Of a stretch of 64,000 bases of DNA, positions 38,277 through 47,211 are shown piece after piece. The position numbers and the translations under genes were made by a program. Origin of the DNA: UBA6059 sp040219045 (GTDB lineage Bacteria; Bacteroidota; Bacteroidia; Cytophagales; Cyclobacteriaceae); assembly GCA_965229505.1 (NCBI GenBank), contig OZ245881.1, positions 868,001 to 932,000 of the forward strand. The letters run 5' to 3'. Under the pieces are notes generated by a model. That model had not been told where the DNA came from. It made no database searches and saw only the letters and a list, made by a program, of their open reading frames with translations. Position 1 is the stretch's first letter. Each line of letters opens with the position of its first letter.

Positions 38277-39572
38277 ATGAAAGTTCTATTTTCAATCATC
38301 GCCTCACTCTTGTTGATCAGTAGCCTGCCATCATTCGGCCAGCTTTCTGGTAAGGAGAAAAAACTGGTCAAATACATCGACGAACAAAATGAAGAGGCGG
38401 TAGCACTTCTCAAGCAGCTCGTCAATATGAATAGTGGTACTATGAATTTTGAAGGGGTACGTGCCGTTGGTGATGTGCTGATGCCGCTGTTTGCCGAGCT
38501 GGGCATGGAGGTGCGGTGGGCAGACGGTTCGTCATTCGACAGAGCCGGGCACCTGGTCGCTAAAATTGAAGGCGGCAAGGGGAAAAAGATACTTATGATC
38601 GGACATCTGGATACTGTCTTCGAGCCTGATAGCCCCAATCAGGAATGGATCCCTGTGGACGAAAACACGGTCAAAGGCCCTGGAATAGCAGATATGAAAG
38701 GTGGCGATATCATCATATTGCAGTCGCTCCGCGCACTCCATGCGCAAGGTTTGCTCAAGGATATGAACATTACGGTAGTGATGACCGGTGATGAAGAGCT
38801 AAGCGGCTCTCCCCTATCGGAATCGAAAAAAGAGCTCGTCGAAGCTGCAAAATGGGCGGATGTAGCGCTCGGTTTTGAAAACGGTGATGGCAATCCCTAC
38901 ACGGCTAATGTCGCCCGTCGGAGTTCATCGGGCTGGAAGGTAACCGTGACGGGCAATGCCGCTCACTCTTCCCAAATATTCAAACCCTCCGTAGGTGCGG
39001 GAGCCATTTACGAAGCGAGCCGTATTCTCTATCAGTTTTATGAGGAACTATCCGCCGAGGAGTTCTTGACCTTCAACCCGGGCGTAATCGTAGGTGGCAC
39101 TTCCGTGAATTACGATAGCAATGGCAACTCCGGCTCGGCCTTTGGTAAAAACAATGTAGTCGCCAAGGATGCTACTATCACGGGTGACATCAGATGTCTG
39201 ACACCAGAGCAGCTCGCCAAGACGCAGGAGACCATGAAGCGCATAGTGGCTGATCACCTACCGGGAACAGACGCGACCATCGTTTTCAAAGAGGGCTATC
39301 CTCCCTTCGCTCCAACCGACGGCAATTATGCACTGCTGGAACAGTTTAGCAAAGTCAGTCAGGATCTAGGGCTTGACCCTGTCACACCAGTCAACCCTAG
39401 TGATGCGGGAGCTGCGGATATCAGCTTCACTTCTGAGTACATCGAGATGGGTATTGATGGCATGGGCATGGCTGGAGCTGATGATCACACCATTCGTGAG
39501 ACGGGGTACCTTCCGGCTCTTCCGCTGCAGAGCAAGCGTGCTGCTGTACTACTTTTCAGGTTGGGGCGATAG
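38277..39572 (+). CDS. Exported M20 family zinc peptidase (glutamate carboxypeptidase-like)
   Basis: A 431-residue protein with a signal peptide ending PSFGQ, so it acts in the periplasm or outside. Ligands of the two-zinc M20 site are visible. GHLDTV supplies His110 with Asp112, GPGIADMKGG supplies bridging Asp139, and GDEELSG supplies catalytic Glu173 with Glu174. A late His lies in GADDHTI. A dimerisation (lid) domain lies between about 210 and 325, including the GNAAHSS segment. The length and motif set match the carboxypeptidase G2/ArgE-type subgroup, which cleaves C-terminal glutamate or deacylates amino acids. The substrate cannot be assigned. It is 34 bp upstream of a Uma2 gene on the same strand. 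Confidence 0.92.
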   Translation: MKVLFSIIASLLLISSLPSFGQLSGKEKKLVKYIDEQNEEAVALLKQLVNMNSGTMNFEGVRAVGDVLMPLFAELGMEVRWADGSSFDRAGHLVAKIEGGKGKKILMIGHLDTVFEPDSPNQEWIPVDENTVKGPGIADMKGGDIIILQSLRALHAQGLLKDMNITVVMTGDEELSGSPLSESKKELVEAAKWADVALGFENGDGNPYTANVARRSSSGWKVTVTGNAAHSSQIFKPSVGAGAIYEASRILYQFYEELSAEEFLTFNPGVIVGGTSVNYDSNGNSGSAFGKNNVVAKDATITGDIRCLTPEQLAKTQETMKRIVADHLPGTDATIVFKEGYPPFAPTDGNYALLEQFSKVSQDLGLDPVTPVNPSDAGAADISFTSEYIEMGIDGMGMAGADDHTIRETGYLPALPLQSKRAAVLLFRLGR

Positions 39573-39606
39573 TAATGATTTCCGTCAAATCGATTAAATT
39601 TAGATT

Positions 39607-40188
39607 ATGCAGTTTCCAATTACCATAAAAGGCCAGGTCTTAGAACGAATGTCTGATGATGAGTTTTTCTTGTTTTGTCAGGAAAACAGCGACACGAAGT
39701 TTGAACGAAATGCGAACGGCGAAATCATCATTATGTCACCTACTACTTTCAATACTGGAGATCGAAATGCTGAAATAATAACTCAGCTTCGGTTGTGGAA
39801 CAAAAAATATGAACTCGGAAGAGTCGTCGATTCGGATACGGGTTTTTATCTCCCCAATGGTTCAATGCGCAATCCTGATGCGGCATGGGTCAGCAATGAG
39901 CTTTTGAAAAGCATACCCGAAAGTGAACTCGATAAGTTCCCCAGACTCACGCCCGAGTTTGTCATTGAGCTCAAATCAGTATCTGATCGCATCGCCAGCC
40001 AACAGGCCAAGATGGAAGAATGGATGGCTAATGGCAGTCAGCTTGGCTGGCTCATCGATCCGGAAAAGGAAATGGTGTACGTCTACTCGGCAGGTCAGGT
40101 TAGTACCATAAATGGGTTTGATCAGCAACTTAGTGGAGCACCGTTGCTCCCGGGATTTGAGCTGAACTTGAGTGAGCTGCGGCTCTAG
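39607..40188 (+). CDS. Uma2 family (DUF820) nuclease-like protein, second copy
   Basis: A 193-residue protein with the Uma2 PD-(D/E)XK core. NPDAAWV gives Asp near residue 92, and EFVIELKSVSD gives Glu and Lys near 119-121. The motif LGWLIDPE follows, in the position of the usual EYWLVDP. The core looks complete, unlike the local disturbance in the copy at 19810. The two copies are diverged and are not recent duplicates. The gene starts 34 bp after the M20 peptidase and may have its own promoter (TTAAATTTAG near 39593). The family is usually present in multiple copies in Cytophagales and cyanobacteria; its function is not established. Confidence 0.88.
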   Translation: MQFPITIKGQVLERMSDDEFFLFCQENSDTKFERNANGEIIIMSPTTFNTGDRNAEIITQLRLWNKKYELGRVVDSDTGFYLPNGSMRNPDAAWVSNELLKSIPESELDKFPRLTPEFVIELKSVSDRIASQQAKMEEWMANGSQLGWLIDPEKEMVYVYSAGQVSTINGFDQQLSGAPLLPGFELNLSELRL

Positions 40189-40373
40189 CGGCCTGCGTCT
40201 ATTTTATAGCTCGGTATCCTCCATATCGGGGCTTACCCGTAGGTGCTACTGACTGCTGATATGAGCGAAATAGTAGAACTGTCCATGCACCGTTCTTCAA
40301 AAGCCAAATTCTCAGACTATCATTACTCGGGCACCTTAACTAACTTGACTACCGTACCCAATCTTAAATAACC

Positions 40374-41660
40374 ATGCTAAGAACCCTACTTCTCATCCTC
40401 TGCTGTTCTACACACTTAATCGCACAGCAACAACCCCACGCCTTTACCAACGCCCTCATCTATCCCATCACTGGAGACCCTATCGAGAATGGTGTCCTGG
40501 TGGTGCAAGACGGCAAGATCATCGCCATAGGCACTGCGACTGATGTCACCCTACCGGGAAATGCGGTCATACATGACATGGCAGGTAAGCAGATCATGCC
40601 CGGCATGGTCGATACCCACTCCCACCTCGGTGTGACAGATCTTGGAGGCGATGCTTCAGCAGCGATTCACCCGGAGGTTAGGATCATCGACTCGATCGAG
40701 CCGACAGCAGATAGCTTCATGCGCGCACTTTCCGGAGGTATCACCACCCTCAATGTCATGCCAGGCTCTGGTCACCTCATGAGTGGTCAGACCGTCTACA
40801 TCAAAATGCGAGAGGGCAAGACCATTGATGATCTTACCTTCTGCGGCGATGTGCAGAACGAAGTATGTGGCGGTATGAAGATGGCCAATGGAACCAACTC
40901 ACTTCAAGGCCCACCTAACTTTCCGGGTACAAGAGCCAAATCAGCATCCATGGTACGTGAAGAGTTCATCAAAGCACAGGAGTACCAGCGCAAAGTTGCT
41001 GCCGCCAAAGGCGATGTGGCCAAGCTTCCCGCCAGAGACCTCAGAATGGAAGGACTGGTAGACATACTTGAAGGCAGGAGGGTCGTCCACTTCCATACCC
41101 ACAAGCAAAATGACATCATGACCGCCATCAGACTATCCAAGGAGTTTAACTTCAAGCTGGTCCTACAGCACGTGAGTGAAGCGTGGATGGTAGCGGATGA
41201 AATAGCCGCAGCAGGCGTGCCTGCTTCCATCATCATGCCTGATGCTCCGGGTGGTAAGATGGAGATGATCAACAACTATCATCAGAACGGGTCTATTCTC
41301 GATAGAGCAGGTGTAGATGTGGCTTTTCATACGGACGACTGGATTACCGATTCAAGACTCTTCATCAGGCTGGCCGGCCTTGCAGTAAGAGAGGGTATGT
41401 CCAAAGACAAGGCCCTGGAAGCCTTGACATTGGCAGGTGCCAGAATGATGGAACTCCAGGATCGCGTCGGCTCACTGGAAGTAGGGAAAGATGCTGACTT
41501 TATCATCTTATCAGGTGATCCGCTGAGTGTCTATACCCATATCGAAGAGACCTGGGTGGAGGGTGTCAAGCGATTTGACCGATCTATTCCCGAGGATCGC
41601 GCATTCGCTACCGGCGGCTACCGCGTCTATCTTCCTAATGCTATGACTCATATCCACTAA
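40374..41660 (+). CDS. Exported amidohydrolase (imidazolonepropionase-like), metal site intact
   Basis: A 428-residue amidohydrolase-superfamily protein with a signal peptide ending LIAQ. The metal-binding ladder is visible. The first HxH is in DTHSHLG, a His-rich strand reads HFHTHK, the strand-6 His is in LQHVSEAW, and the strand-8 Asp is in HTDDW. A C-terminal VGKDADFIILSGDPL segment closes the small beta-sandwich, as in secreted prolidase- or imidazolonepropionase-like enzymes of Bacteroidota. Cyclic amides or Xaa-Pro peptides are plausible substrates, but none can be assigned. The next gene, 20 bp downstream, is a clear paralog with a degraded metal site, and a GNAT gene follows. The three probably form one operon. 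Confidence 0.92.
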   Translation: MLRTLLLILCCSTHLIAQQQPHAFTNALIYPITGDPIENGVLVVQDGKIIAIGTATDVTLPGNAVIHDMAGKQIMPGMVDTHSHLGVTDLGGDASAAIHPEVRIIDSIEPTADSFMRALSGGITTLNVMPGSGHLMSGQTVYIKMREGKTIDDLTFCGDVQNEVCGGMKMANGTNSLQGPPNFPGTRAKSASMVREEFIKAQEYQRKVAAAKGDVAKLPARDLRMEGLVDILEGRRVVHFHTHKQNDIMTAIRLSKEFNFKLVLQHVSEAWMVADEIAAAGVPASIIMPDAPGGKMEMINNYHQNGSILDRAGVDVAFHTDDWITDSRLFIRLAGLAVREGMSKDKALEALTLAGARMMELQDRVGSLEVGKDADFIILSGDPLSVYTHIEETWVEGVKRFDRSIPEDRAFATGGYRVYLPNAMTHIH

Positions 41661-41680
41661 TCCCTCCGAACACTACAGAT

Positions 41681-42895
41681 ATGCAACTCAAACATATATT
41701 TCTAACGAACCTGTTTCTCTTCGCTCTGGCCTTTGTCACAAATGCCCAGATGGCCATCAAAGGCGAGATGGTCTATACCATGGATGGCGACCCTATCGAG
41801 AATGGTGTGGTACTGATTAATGATGGAAAAATCACAGCTGTGGGATCCGCAGCAGAGGTAGATATTCCGGTAGGGTACACCGTGCATGAGGGCAAGGTGG
41901 TGACCCCAGGACTGGTAGACGCGCACTCGATGGTGGGTGTCTCCGGCATGTACAATCAACCCTGGGATCAGGATCAGCTAGAGACTTCAGCACCGATACA
42001 GCCAGAGTTAAGGGCTGTAGATGCCTACAATCCAATCGAACCTTTGATCGGCTTCCTGATGAGTCGTGGCGTGACCACACTGCACACCGGACACGGTATT
42101 GGTGCATTGGTCAGTGGTCAGACCATGATCGTAAAAACCAGAGGCAACTCTGTCGAGGAAGCGGTGATCGAACCTGCTACCATGTTAGCCATGACCCTTG
42201 GCCAGACGGTGACTTCTAACTTTGACAAGCCCGGCACCCGCTCTAAAGGCATGGCCATGATACGCAGCGAACTGATCAAGGCGCAGGAGTATCAAGCTAA
42301 AAAGAAAAAAGACCCATCCACGGCTACCGACCTGGGACTGGAAGCTTTATCCAAATTACTCTCAGGTGAGTACAAAGCTCTGATCACCGTACATCGATCT
42401 TCTGATATCATGTCTGCGCTGAGACTGGCTGATGAGTTTGGCTTCAAGTTGGTGCTGGATGGTGCCGCTGAAGCTTATATGATGATCGATGAAATCAAGG
42501 CCAGTGGCGCGGAGATCATCCTCCACCCTACCAACATGCGTATCTATGGCTCTGGACCCGAGTATGCCAATGGCTCGATGGAGACTGCTGGCAAACTGTA
42601 CAAAGCAGGCATTCCGGTAGTGATCCAAAGTGGGTTTGAGCAATACGTCCCCAAGACGCGGGTGGTGCTTTATGAGGCGGCCTTGGCAGCCGCAAATGGA
42701 CTACCCTTCGAAGAGGCGCTAAAGGCAATTACCATCAATGCTGCGAAGGTACTTGAGGTGGATGATCATGTGGGATCTTTGACGGTAGGCAAAGACGGTG
42801 ATGTGGTCATCTATGACGGTGATCCATTTGAGTATGTGACCCATGTATGTACCGTGATTATCGACGGTGAGGTGACGCACAGCGAATGTAAATAA
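41681..42895 (+). CDS. Exported amidohydrolase paralog lacking key metal ligands
   Basis: A 404-residue paralog of the preceding gene, with a signal peptide ending VTNAQ. The two share framework segments such as GDPIENGV, SGQT, RS.LIKAQEYQ and VGSL.VGKD. At ligand positions it differs. DTHSHLG becomes DAHSMVG, HFHTHK becomes ITVHR, LQHVSEAW becomes LDGAAEAY, and HTDDW becomes QSGFE. At least three expected ligands are missing, so metal-dependent hydrolysis looks impossible or strongly altered, while the fold is preserved. It lies 20 bp after the intact paralog and 9 bp before a GNAT gene. A structural partner of the active paralog (heteromer) is the most economical inference; a different chemistry remains possible. 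Confidence 0.88.
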   Translation: MQLKHIFLTNLFLFALAFVTNAQMAIKGEMVYTMDGDPIENGVVLINDGKITAVGSAAEVDIPVGYTVHEGKVVTPGLVDAHSMVGVSGMYNQPWDQDQLETSAPIQPELRAVDAYNPIEPLIGFLMSRGVTTLHTGHGIGALVSGQTMIVKTRGNSVEEAVIEPATMLAMTLGQTVTSNFDKPGTRSKGMAMIRSELIKAQEYQAKKKKDPSTATDLGLEALSKLLSGEYKALITVHRSSDIMSALRLADEFGFKLVLDGAAEAYMMIDEIKASGAEIILHPTNMRIYGSGPEYANGSMETAGKLYKAGIPVVIQSGFEQYVPKTRVVLYEAALAAANGLPFEEALKAITINAAKVLEVDDHVGSLTVGKDGDVVIYDGDPFEYVTHVCTVIIDGEVTHSECK

Positions 42896-42904
42896 ACGCT
42901 TAAG

Positions 42905-43414
42905 ATGACACTTCGCGAGGTTAAAAAGGAAGAAATTGCTCTTCTTCAGCAAATGAGTGTTTCTACATTCAGAGAAGCCTTTGGCTCACAAAATACCAGG
43001 GAGAATATGGATCTCTACTTATCAGAAATGATGAGCGTGGAGCATATCACCCGGGAATATAGCCATCCGGATTCTACTTTCTACTTCGCATTGGTCGGGG
43101 AAGAGATCGTAGGATATCTAAAGCTCAACACTGGATCAGCACAGAATGAATCTCACCTCGGTAAGTCCATGGAGGTGGAGCGTATCTACGTACTAAAGGA
43201 GCATCAAAGCAAAGGCATAGGCAAGTTGATGTTCGACGAAGCTATCGCCAAAGCAAGGCAATGCGGAATGGAAGTCCTGTGGCTCGGTGTTTGGGATCAG
43301 AATACCCGAGCGATTACCTTCTATGAACGAATAGGCCTGAAGATATTTGACACACATTCATTCATGCTCGGCACTGATATTCAGACAGATAAGCTCATGA
43401 AGATGCAACTTTAA
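42905..43414 (+). CDS. GNAT family N-acetyltransferase
   Basis: A 169-residue cytosolic acetyl-CoA-dependent acyltransferase. Motif A reads VERIYVLKEHQSKGIGKLMF, with the pyrophosphate-binding QSKGIG loop near residues 101-106. The C-terminal NTRAITFYERIGLKIF matches motif B with the conserved Tyr. The overall pattern, including the N-terminal STFREAF segment, resembles PaiA-type polyamine acetyltransferases, but the substrate is not proven. It starts 9 bp after the second amidohydrolase stop and is probably the last gene of that operon, although the two upstream products are exported and this one is not. Confidence 0.9.
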   Translation: MTLREVKKEEIALLQQMSVSTFREAFGSQNTRENMDLYLSEMMSVEHITREYSHPDSTFYFALVGEEIVGYLKLNTGSAQNESHLGKSMEVERIYVLKEHQSKGIGKLMFDEAIAKARQCGMEVLWLGVWDQNTRAITFYERIGLKIFDTHSFMLGTDIQTDKLMKMQL

Positions 43415-43434
43415 TACTATGTTGATCATTGGCG

Positions 43435-43467
43435 TTTGGTCAACTAGTCTAACCAGCTTTACTTTAT
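43435..43467 (+). promoter_or_regulatory. Promoter for the HTTM gene
   Basis: TTTG at 43435-43438 is followed after 21 bp by TACTTTAT at 43460-43467, a partial match to TANNTTTG. The ATG at 43489 lies 22 bp downstream. Motif match only. Confidence 0.4.
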
Positions 43468-43488
43468 CTTTTCATTCGTTAGCCTCCG

Positions 43489-44838
43489 ATGAACCTCAGA
43501 CGCATCTTCGATAAAGATTATCTCTTCAGTCCCATGGACAACAGTGCCGTGGTGCTGTTTCGCATGATTTTTGGTCTGCTGATCACGGCAGAGGCCTGGG
43601 GTGCGATCATGACCGGCTGGGTGAAGCAGGCTTTCATCGACCCTGATTACACCTTCAATTTTATCGGCTTTGAGTTTCTCCAGCCCCTACCGGGAAATGG
43701 AATGTACTACTATTTTTTCATGATGGGGATAGCGGGCTTGATGGTCATGCTTGGCTGGTATTATCGCTTAGCTGTTGCGACTTACTTCGTCATGTGGTCG
43801 GGCGTCTATCTGATGCAGAAGTCCAGTTACAACAATCACTACTATCTACTCATGCTTCTGCTCGGATTGATGATCTTTGTCCCGGCGCATCACTACTTCA
43901 GCCTCGACGCAAGACGCAGGCCGGATATCAAGTCACTTGTCTGTGGGCGCTGGGTGCAGGTTGTCTTTGTAGTACAGCTATTCATTGTCTATACCTATGC
44001 TGCCTTTTCCAAGATTTATGAAGACTGGCTACTCGCCCGTCCCATCGCCATTTGGTTCAAAAGTAAGAGCGATTACTGGCTGGTAGGTGATCTGCTACAA
44101 GAGCAATGGCTTCAGTATGCTATTGCCTACGGCGGTATATTCTTTGATATGCTCGTGATACCGGCCTTGCTCTGGAAGCGTACCAGGATGATTGCGGTAG
44201 CCGCATCCATCTTCTTTCACTTATTCAATTCTGCGGTCTTTCAGATCGGCATTTTCCCTTATCTGGCCTTGGCCTTTCTGGTTTTTTTCTTCGATCCTGA
44301 GGCGATAAGGAAGACATTCTTCAAATCTAAACCCGCACCTGAAGCCAGTCAGCTTTCCTTCATCAAGGTACCCCGATATGCAAATGTAGGTCTCATCGTT
44401 GCTTACGTTTATTTCATTGTTCAGGCGCTGCTGCCCATCCGCTACCATTTCTATCCTGGCAATGTCCACTGGACGGAAGAAGGTCATCGGCTCTCCTGGA
44501 AAATGATGCTACGATCCAAAGGTGGTTCGATCCATTTCAATGTCACCAACAAGGACACAGGGGAACTAAAAATCATCAGTCCCAAATCTGAGCTAACAAG
44601 AAAGCAATACAGAAAAGTCGCTACCACTCCAGACATCACCTGGCAGTATATCCAGCGGGTGAAGGCTCGCTTAGCTGAGGAGGGCTGGGATAACATCGAG
44701 ATTTATGCAGTCTCTAGATGTTCCCTCAACGGTCGCCCCTACCAGCCGCTGATCAAGCCGGACTATGACCTGGCCAAAGCGGAGTGGCATATCTTCCAGT
44801 CATCAGATTGGATTAATCCACTGGACGAAACACTTTGA
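43489..44838 (+). CDS. HTTM-domain membrane protein (vitamin K-dependent carboxylase-like)
   Basis: A 449-residue polytopic membrane protein with about nine hydrophobic segments in residues 20-325 and a soluble C-terminal part of about 120 residues. Family hallmarks include the KSSYNNHYYL segment, the VPAHHYFSLD turn, a YAAFSKI.EDWL segment and HLFNSAVF in a late helix. These place it in the HTTM/VKG-carboxylase family, related to animal gamma-glutamyl carboxylase. Bacterial members usually have unknown substrates, and carboxylase activity should not be assumed. It stands between the amidohydrolase operon and the lipid acyltransferase, with its own likely promoter. The C-terminal region (WTEEGHRLSWKMMLRSK) is also typical of the family. 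Confidence 0.9.
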   Translation: MNLRRIFDKDYLFSPMDNSAVVLFRMIFGLLITAEAWGAIMTGWVKQAFIDPDYTFNFIGFEFLQPLPGNGMYYYFFMMGIAGLMVMLGWYYRLAVATYFVMWSGVYLMQKSSYNNHYYLLMLLLGLMIFVPAHHYFSLDARRRPDIKSLVCGRWVQVVFVVQLFIVYTYAAFSKIYEDWLLARPIAIWFKSKSDYWLVGDLLQEQWLQYAIAYGGIFFDMLVIPALLWKRTRMIAVAASIFFHLFNSAVFQIGIFPYLALAFLVFFFDPEAIRKTFFKSKPAPEASQLSFIKVPRYANVGLIVAYVYFIVQALLPIRYHFYPGNVHWTEEGHRLSWKMMLRSKGGSIHFNVTNKDTGELKIISPKSELTRKQYRKVATTPDITWQYIQRVKARLAEEGWDNIEIYAVSRCSLNGRPYQPLIKPDYDLAKAEWHIFQSSDWINPLDETL

Positions 44839-44870
44839 TATCATTGAGGTAGGTTAAAGCATTCAGTTAT

Positions 44871-44878
44871 TACATTTG
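44871..44878 (+). promoter_or_regulatory. Promoter -7 box for the acyltransferase gene
   Basis: TACATTTG is an exact match to TANNTTTG. It overlaps an in-frame TTG at 44876 and so argues that translation starts at the ATG at 44897 instead. The upstream element is weak (ATTG at 44843-44846). Confidence 0.55.
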
Positions 44879-44896
44879 CCGCTTGATCAAAATTCG

Positions 44897-45775
44897 ATGA
44901 CCGCTTTTTTCTATTACCTGTTCCTAAAACCACTCTCTCTGCTGCCCATGTCCGTGTTGCACGTGATCAGCGATGGACTCTACCTTATCGTTTACTCACT
45001 GGTTGGCTACCGCAAAAAGGTGGTTCGGATGAATATCGAAAACGCATTTCCTGATAAGTCAAAGGAGGAAATCGATCAAATGATCAGAGGCTTCTACGGG
45101 CATTTTTGTGATCTGATCATGGAGAGTGTCAAAAACTTCAGCATAAGCGCGGAAGAGGCAGTCAAAAGATGTCCCACACCAGATCTCGCAGTTTTTGAAA
45201 AGCTTTACAAGGAAGGAAAAAGCTTCATTTTCGTCGGAGGGCACTATGCCAACTGGGAGTTATTTGCTGTGTCGACAGCCGCGATTATTCCGCATACCAT
45301 GGCCGCACTCTACGCTCCGCTCACTAACAAATTCTTCGATGAACTGATTCAAGAAACGCGTGGTAAGACAGGTCTTCGACTGTTTCCCAAAAACAAACCT
45401 GATGAGATGTTTGAGATGATGAAAAAAGGACCGACGGCCTTCATCTTTGGAGCCGATCAGTCCCCATCCAGTCTGAAGAAAAAGGTCTACTGGACTAACT
45501 TTCTCAATCAGGATACACCTGTGATGCTCGGCACAGAGAAGTTTGCCAAGAAATACAACATTCCTGTAGTGTTTGGAGGCATCTATCGTATCAAACGCGG
45601 CTTCTATGAGTTCAGAGCAACAGTTCTCACTGATAATCCAAAGGAGACAGCCGAATTTGAGATCACCGAACTACACACGCGTATACTTGAGGAGCAGATC
45701 TTGACCGACCCTCAGTACTACTTATGGACACACAAGCGCTGGAAGCATAAGCGCGAGTCAGTCAACGCTGTTTAG
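44897..45775 (+). CDS. LpxL/HtrB-type lysophospholipid/lipid A acyltransferase
   Basis: A 292-residue inner-membrane enzyme of the bacterial lipid A acyltransferase family, which transfers a fatty acyl chain to a lipid A precursor or a related lipid. An N-terminal hydrophobic anchor (FFYYLFLKPLSLLP) precedes the catalytic domain. The HX4(D/E) motif reads HYANWE with His116 and Glu121. A second block, FGADQSP, and a WT.FL...P..GT segment also match. The start is set at ATG 44897 because the upstream in-frame TTG lies inside the promoter box. It ends convergent with the next gene, the stop codons overlapping within 45772-45775. Ornithine- or other aminolipid acylation is a less likely alternative. 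Confidence 0.92.
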   Translation: MTAFFYYLFLKPLSLLPMSVLHVISDGLYLIVYSLVGYRKKVVRMNIENAFPDKSKEEIDQMIRGFYGHFCDLIMESVKNFSISAEEAVKRCPTPDLAVFEKLYKEGKSFIFVGGHYANWELFAVSTAAIIPHTMAALYAPLTNKFFDELIQETRGKTGLRLFPKNKPDEMFEMMKKGPTAFIFGADQSPSSLKKKVYWTNFLNQDTPVMLGTEKFAKKYNIPVVFGGIYRIKRGFYEFRATVLTDNPKETAEFEITELHTRILEEQILTDPQYYLWTHKRWKHKRESVNAV

Positions 45776-46107
45776 TCAAACCGCAGCGGTTTTACCTCCC
45801 GGAGCATTGATTTAGCGGTAGCCCAGTCAATAAGTTGATCGCTATCTATGGTAAGGGTCTTGATCAGTTCTGCCATTTCACCACTCTTTTTCATGGCCTG
45901 GAGATGAGCCCCGCTTTTGGCAAAATCTTTCAAATCGTCTTCAGAATTCCAAAGCGTCATTGTGTAATGGTCTTTCCAAAACCCGGTGGATTTGTACTTT
46001 ACATTACTTGTGGATTTTAGCTGCTGGACGATGTTCAGGGCATTTTTCGATAGTGCGAAAAACTTCCAGATAGATTTCAGTCGAAGATAGGTAATGGTCA
46101 CTCTCAT
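45772..46107 (-). CDS. Small protein with dimeric alpha/beta-barrel (ABM-like) fold
   Basis: A 111-residue protein without a signal peptide. The pattern of strands (MRVTITYLRL; YKSTGFWKDHYTMTLWNSEDDL) and helices (FFALSKNALNIVQQL; LKDFAKSGAHLQAM) is that of antibiotic-biosynthesis-monooxygenase or spheroidene-monooxygenase-like dimeric ferredoxin-fold proteins. The segment WKDHYTMTLWNSEDDLKDF with a following SGAHLQAM is characteristic. No cofactor is known. Its last 4 bp overlap the stop of the convergent acyltransferase gene. It is 22 bp downstream of the PAP2 gene on the same strand and may be co-transcribed with it. Confidence 0.75.
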   Translation of the reverse strand: MRVTITYLRLKSIWKFFALSKNALNIVQQLKSTSNVKYKSTGFWKDHYTMTLWNSEDDLKDFAKSGAHLQAMKKSGEMAELIKTLTIDSDQLIDWATAKSMLREVKPLRFD

Positions 46108-46129
46108 AGTTATGCCAAATGAATAGTTT

Positions 46130-47107
46130 TCACAAGCTTAGTCTCAGGCTCACACCCGTATAACCTCTGCCAAAAGTCGGGCTGATATTGGCAGTGCGAA
46201 GGACTTTTTGAAGCCCCTGACCCTTCCGATAGGACATGCCATCGTCATCATCTCCAAACACTCGCTTCTCAAAGTTTTTGTAGATCACCTCCCCGATCAC
46301 TGTACCAATCACTGCCCCCATAAACATGTCCGAAACCCAATGATTGTGCAAGTCAAAATCAGGCAAAAGCCCGGCCAGGAGGATGCCATAGGCTACCCAT
46401 GGATTGCCCCATGTGCGGTGCAGTACCCGCGCCAATGCAAAATACATGGTGAAGTGAAATGAAGGAAACGATGATCCCTCTCGACTGCTGCTCAATGAAG
46501 GCCAGCTGTAGTTACCAAAATCCCAGTTATTGGTCGTAAACCCATCAGGGAGTCCCTCGGGCGGATACGGACCATCCAAAGGATTATAGGGCCGCTTCCG
46601 AGCAAAGACAGACTTAAGTACGAGGTGCGATACGAGATATGAAGTGGCAATAGCCTTATAAGTCAGCATCACCCCGACCTGACCCTTCTTATGCTTAAAA
46701 GCCAATGAACCGATGTAATATCCCGTTAAGCCGAGGAGTATGTATCCATTGGTGGAGCCGCCTAGAAGTGATCTTGTACCGACCTGTATCTCCCCAATTC
46801 CGGGTACGGGTGGGATATCCCAGTCGAAGATCGGGCTGAAAGTATTTTGGACGAATCGCTGTGTAGGTTTATCTACCGCAATGAGCCCGACCGTAGTGCC
46901 GATCACTATCGCCGACTTCTTCTTATCAGAAAATGGTGCCTTGGCTATTCCCACAAAATCGCTCGGCCAGGTACTGAAGGTCAGGCCCACGATCTTTCCA
47001 GCCTTAAGATTCTTATAGCGATCATCTGCCTTGCTGGCAGTCATTGTACAAAAGATAATGAACAGGGCGGTAGCGTAAAGCTTACATAGCTGAGGGGTTT
47101 GAGGCAT
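46130..47107 (-). CDS. PAP2-superfamily membrane phosphatase
   Basis: A 325-residue protein with an N-terminal hydrophobic signal and several membrane segments. PAP2 motif 1 is present as KSVFARKRP (Lys165, Arg172). Motif 2 appears as PSFH at 215-218 instead of PSGH, retaining the catalytic His. Motif 3 appears as HNHWVSD with His256 and Asp260, but the usual Arg six residues before that His is Asp250. Type 2 phosphatidic acid phosphatases act on lipid phosphates such as undecaprenyl pyrophosphate or lipid A phosphate. The altered third motif may change substrate or lower activity. The C-terminus (about 300-325) ends in beta-like, aromatic sequence. It is followed by the small ABM-like gene. 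Confidence 0.87.
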   Translation of the reverse strand: MPQTPQLCKLYATALFIIFCTMTASKADDRYKNLKAGKIVGLTFSTWPSDFVGIAKAPFSDKKKSAIVIGTTVGLIAVDKPTQRFVQNTFSPIFDWDIPPVPGIGEIQVGTRSLLGGSTNGYILLGLTGYYIGSLAFKHKKGQVGVMLTYKAIATSYLVSHLVLKSVFARKRPYNPLDGPYPPEGLPDGFTTNNWDFGNYSWPSLSSSREGSSFPSFHFTMYFALARVLHRTWGNPWVAYGILLAGLLPDFDLHNHWVSDMFMGAVIGTVIGEVIYKNFEKRVFGDDDDGMSYRKGQGLQKVLRTANISPTFGRGYTGVSLRLSL

Positions 47108-47211
47108 AAGGGTAAATTAACTGAGGCAAGTATACTATATATTCGATGGTGGTTAATGGCTGCTTTTGTAATTTCAACTGAGCAATTCATTCTCATTGAT
47201 ATTCAGCGTTT

